Source: CAJQQY01 sp964352225 (lineage in GTDB: Bacteria; Bacteroidota; Bacteroidia; Chitinophagales; Saprospiraceae). Taken from it: DNA of 16,575 nt. Positions 14,897 through 16,575 of this stretch are shown here, piece by piece; position 1 is the stretch's first letter; each line of letters opens with the position of its first letter. The stretch covers positions 1 through 16,575 of the forward strand of contig CAYGRM010000128.1 in assembly GCA_964352225.1 (NCBI GenBank), written 5' to 3'. Below the pieces are notes generated by a model. The model was given only the letters and a program-made list of their open reading frames with translations. It had not been told where the DNA came from and made no database searches. A program made the translations under genes and the position numbers.

Positions 14897-15349
14897 ATGA
14901 AAATCTTGATGGTCTGCCTCGGAAATATTTGCCGTTCGCCCCTCGCAGAAGGCATTATGAAAAGTAAAATCCAAGAGCAACAACTCAACTGGATAGTCGA
15001 CTCCGCAGGTACTGGCGCATGGCATGCTGGCGAATTACCCGATCCTCGTTCCATCAAAATTGCTCAAAAAAATAATATTGATATCACCAACCAACGAGGT
15101 CGACAATTCAAAGTAAACGATTTGGATATCTTCGATTTAATCCTCACGATGGATGCTACTAATTTTCAAAATGTAAGACATTTAGCTACTTCTCCTGAGC
15201 AAGAAGATAAAATTCATCTCATCATGAATTTCGTTAATCCAGGTTTTAATCAGCAAGTTCCTGATCCATATTATGGAACGGACGGCTTCGAAAGTGTATT
15301 TGAAATGTTAGATGTGGCGTGCAATAGGATTATTGAAAAATATAAATAA
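14897..15349 (+). CDS. Low-molecular-weight protein tyrosine phosphatase
   Basis: This 150-residue cytoplasmic enzyme hydrolyses phosphotyrosine through a cysteinyl-phosphate intermediate. The P-loop near the N-terminus has the family form V-C-L-G-N-I-C-R-S-P, with nucleophile Cys7, Arg13 and Ser14. The general acid is in VPDPYYG (Asp123). The intermediate motif DSAGTGAWHAG (35-45) is also typical. The length matches the family. The ATG at 14897 leaves only six residues before the catalytic cysteine, which is normal. No tyrosine kinase or exopolysaccharide gene lies beside it, so its partner cannot be told; in Bacteroidota these enzymes often stand alone. It converges with gpsA across a shared terminator. 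Confidence 0.95.
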   Translation: MKILMVCLGNICRSPLAEGIMKSKIQEQQLNWIVDSAGTGAWHAGELPDPRSIKIAQKNNIDITNQRGRQFKVNDLDIFDLILTMDATNFQNVRHLATSPEQEDKIHLIMNFVNPGFNQQVPDPYYGTDGFESVFEMLDVACNRIIEKYK

Positions 15350-15360
15350 CTAAAAATCAA

Positions 15361-15405
15361 AAGCCGTAAATGTTTTATAACAAAACATTTACGGCTTCCT
15401 TTTTT
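15361..15405 (+). terminator. Perfect 16-bp bidirectional terminator between convergent genes
   Basis: AAGCCGTAAATGTTTT (15361-15376) and its exact complement (15382-15397) enclose the loop ATAAC. On the + strand CCTTTTTT follows. On the - strand the arm runs into TTTGATTTTTAG, a weaker T-tract. It lies between the + strand phosphatase (stop at 15349) and the - strand gpsA (end at 15422) and can serve both. Confidence 0.92.
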
Positions 15406-15421
15406 CCTCAAAAAAACTAAC

Positions 15422-16423
15422 CTATCCTGGTTCCGACTCTGCCCCACTCTCATGTCCAACCAATCCTCGAAACGCATCCCTCACCGTGCTTCCTTCATTA
15501 ATCACTTTATACATTTCTTCTGTAATTGGCATTTCGACATTATATTGATGAGCCAATTCGCGAACGACTTCACATGTTTTTACACCTTCCGCCACCATCG
15601 ACATTTCATCAATTATTTCCTTGAGAGTTCGTCCTTTCCCTAAATGAAACCCTACTGTTCGATTTCGACTTTGGGTACTACTACAAGTTGCGACTAAATC
15701 GCCCATCCCTGCCAAACCTGCAAATGTCAACGGATCTCCTCCCATGGCAACTCCTAATCGGGTCAGCTCTGCCAATCCTCTCGTAATAATTGCAGCACGA
15801 GTATTATCTCCTGCACCTGCTCCATCTCCCATTCCAGCAGCTATGGCAATTACATTTTTTAATGCACCTCCAAGCTCACAACCAACGACATCAACATTGG
15901 TATAAACTCGAAACAAACCTGTACTAAAAACTTTTTTCAATTCATTGGCCATCGCATCATCAACCATCGCAATTACACTTGCCGCTGCCTGCCCTGCCAT
16001 AATTTCTCTGGCCAAATTTGGACCAGTCAACACTCCTGCAGGGTGTCCAGGCATCACGGTTTCAATGATTTCAGTCATTCTCATTTTCGTTCCTTGTTCC
16101 AATCCTTTCGACAAACTGATAATTGGAATCCAAGGACGAATAAATGGTTTCGCATCTTCTAGCACTCTACGAAAACTTTGTGAAGGTACACCCATCACTA
16201 AAACATCTGCATCATAAATAGCTTCCTCAATTGAGTTAGTTGCCACGAGTGAAGGAGTCAGATCTGCTCCTGGAAGATATTTTTCATTACGATGATTATT
16301 ATTAATATCATCGACCGTAGCTTGATTTCGAGCCCACATTTTCACAGGTCTTTTTCTAGCGATCATAGAAGCAACGGTTGTTCCCCATGAGCCTCCTCCA
16401 AGTATTCCGATTTTTAAATCCAT
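15422..16423 (-). CDS. gpsA: NAD(P)H-dependent glycerol-3-phosphate dehydrogenase
   Basis: This 333-residue cytoplasmic enzyme reduces dihydroxyacetone phosphate to sn-glycerol-3-phosphate for phospholipid synthesis. The N-terminal dinucleotide site is ILGGGSWGT (7-15). Further family signatures are SLSKGLE with Lys106, TGPNLARE (133-140), GGALKN with the catalytic Lys189, GDNTRAAIITRG (205-216) with Arg209 in the substrate pocket, and GLAGMGDLVATC (236-247) followed by SRNR. The length is typical. The start codon is the ATG complementary to 16421-16423, with no clear Shine-Dalgarno. An unidentified gene ends 31 nt upstream on the same strand, so the two are probably co-transcribed, and the promoter lies outside the window. 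Confidence 0.97.
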   Translation of the reverse strand: MDLKIGILGGGSWGTTVASMIARKRPVKMWARNQATVDDINNNHRNEKYLPGADLTPSLVATNSIEEAIYDADVLVMGVPSQSFRRVLEDAKPFIRPWIPIISLSKGLEQGTKMRMTEIIETVMPGHPAGVLTGPNLAREIMAGQAAASVIAMVDDAMANELKKVFSTGLFRVYTNVDVVGCELGGALKNVIAIAAGMGDGAGAGDNTRAAIITRGLAELTRLGVAMGGDPLTFAGLAGMGDLVATCSSTQSRNRTVGFHLGKGRTLKEIIDEMSMVAEGVKTCEVVRELAHQYNVEMPITEEMYKVINEGSTVRDAFRGLVGHESGAESEPG

Positions 16424-16454
16424 AGTTTCTTATTTGGTTATGATTAATTCGTTT

Positions 16455-16575
16455 CTATTTTTCTTTTGGTTTTAAAATAACTGGTTTTCCATTCGACTTC
16501 GCTTTTACTAGTTCTTTCTTTGGAATCTCTTGTCCCAATTCCAACAAAAACTCATTTCGGATTTTTTCAATATTT
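16455..16575 (-). CDS. C-terminal end of an unidentified gene upstream of gpsA (partial)
   Basis: Reading the - strand from the window edge gives 39 open codons ending at TAG (complement of 16455-16457). The piece is NIEKIRNEFLLELGQEIPKK and a further 19 mostly charged residues ending KPKEK. It looks like a helical, Lys/Glu-rich C-terminus, and it runs off the window at 16575. The 31-nt gap to gpsA on the same strand supports a real co-transcribed gene. The family is not recognisable from this fragment. Confidence 0.5.
   Translation of the reverse strand, partial: NIEKIRNEFLLELGQEIPKKELVKAKSNGKPVILKPKEK

Overview
The window looks like an AT-rich chromosomal segment of a Bacteroidota bacterium, possibly a Saprospiria-like lineage, although the class is a guess. 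The reasons are two proteins with C-terminal type IX secretion (T9SS) type A sorting domains, a giant PKD-repeat secreted protein, Sec signal peptides ending in 'AQ', start sites without clear Shine-Dalgarno sequences, and strong hairpin/T-tract terminators. I see no transposases, integrases, CRISPR arrays, tRNAs or rRNAs.

Layout from left to right. A monocistronic hisC-type aminotransferase (224-1324) has a possible Bacteroidota-type promoter and a hairpin in its leader. Next is a T9SS-sorted secreted protein of unknown function (1411-2568) ending in a strong terminator. A periplasmic or surface protein (2756-3715) follows, built from a 23-residue tyrosine-centred repeat capped by a peptidoglycan-binding domain. 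Two terminators come after it, separated by about 70 nt that could belong to a small RNA. A gene-free stretch of about 445 nt precedes the dominant gene (4337-13027).

That gene encodes a 2896-residue secreted protein ordered as: signal peptide, glycoside-hydrolase-like module 1, one PKD pair, glycoside-hydrolase-like module 2, ten PKD pairs, T9SS type A sorting domain. The two enzyme modules align at a constant 667-residue offset without gaps over about 480 residues, and both keep the acid/base and nucleophile glutamates expected of clan GH-A. The 22 PKD domains alternate strictly between two subtypes, each with exactly one cysteine. A secreted protein of about 510 residues broken by a one-base frameshift follows (13214-14747).

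At the right end, a low-molecular-weight protein tyrosine phosphatase (14897-15349, + strand) converges on gpsA (15422-16423, - strand) across a shared perfect 16-bp hairpin. The C-terminal end of an unidentified gene lies just upstream of gpsA on the same strand and is probably co-transcribed with it.

How the genes work together: hisC, the phosphatase and gpsA are housekeeping or metabolic genes with no obvious mutual link. The middle 12 kb is an envelope and secretome block. The giant protein is best read as a T9SS-exported, surface-bound or released carbohydrate-active enzyme on a long PKD stalk. Its substrate cannot be told from the sequence. The most unusual items are the duplicated catalytic module, the one-cysteine-per-PKD architecture, and the 23-residue-repeat peptidoglycan-binding protein.
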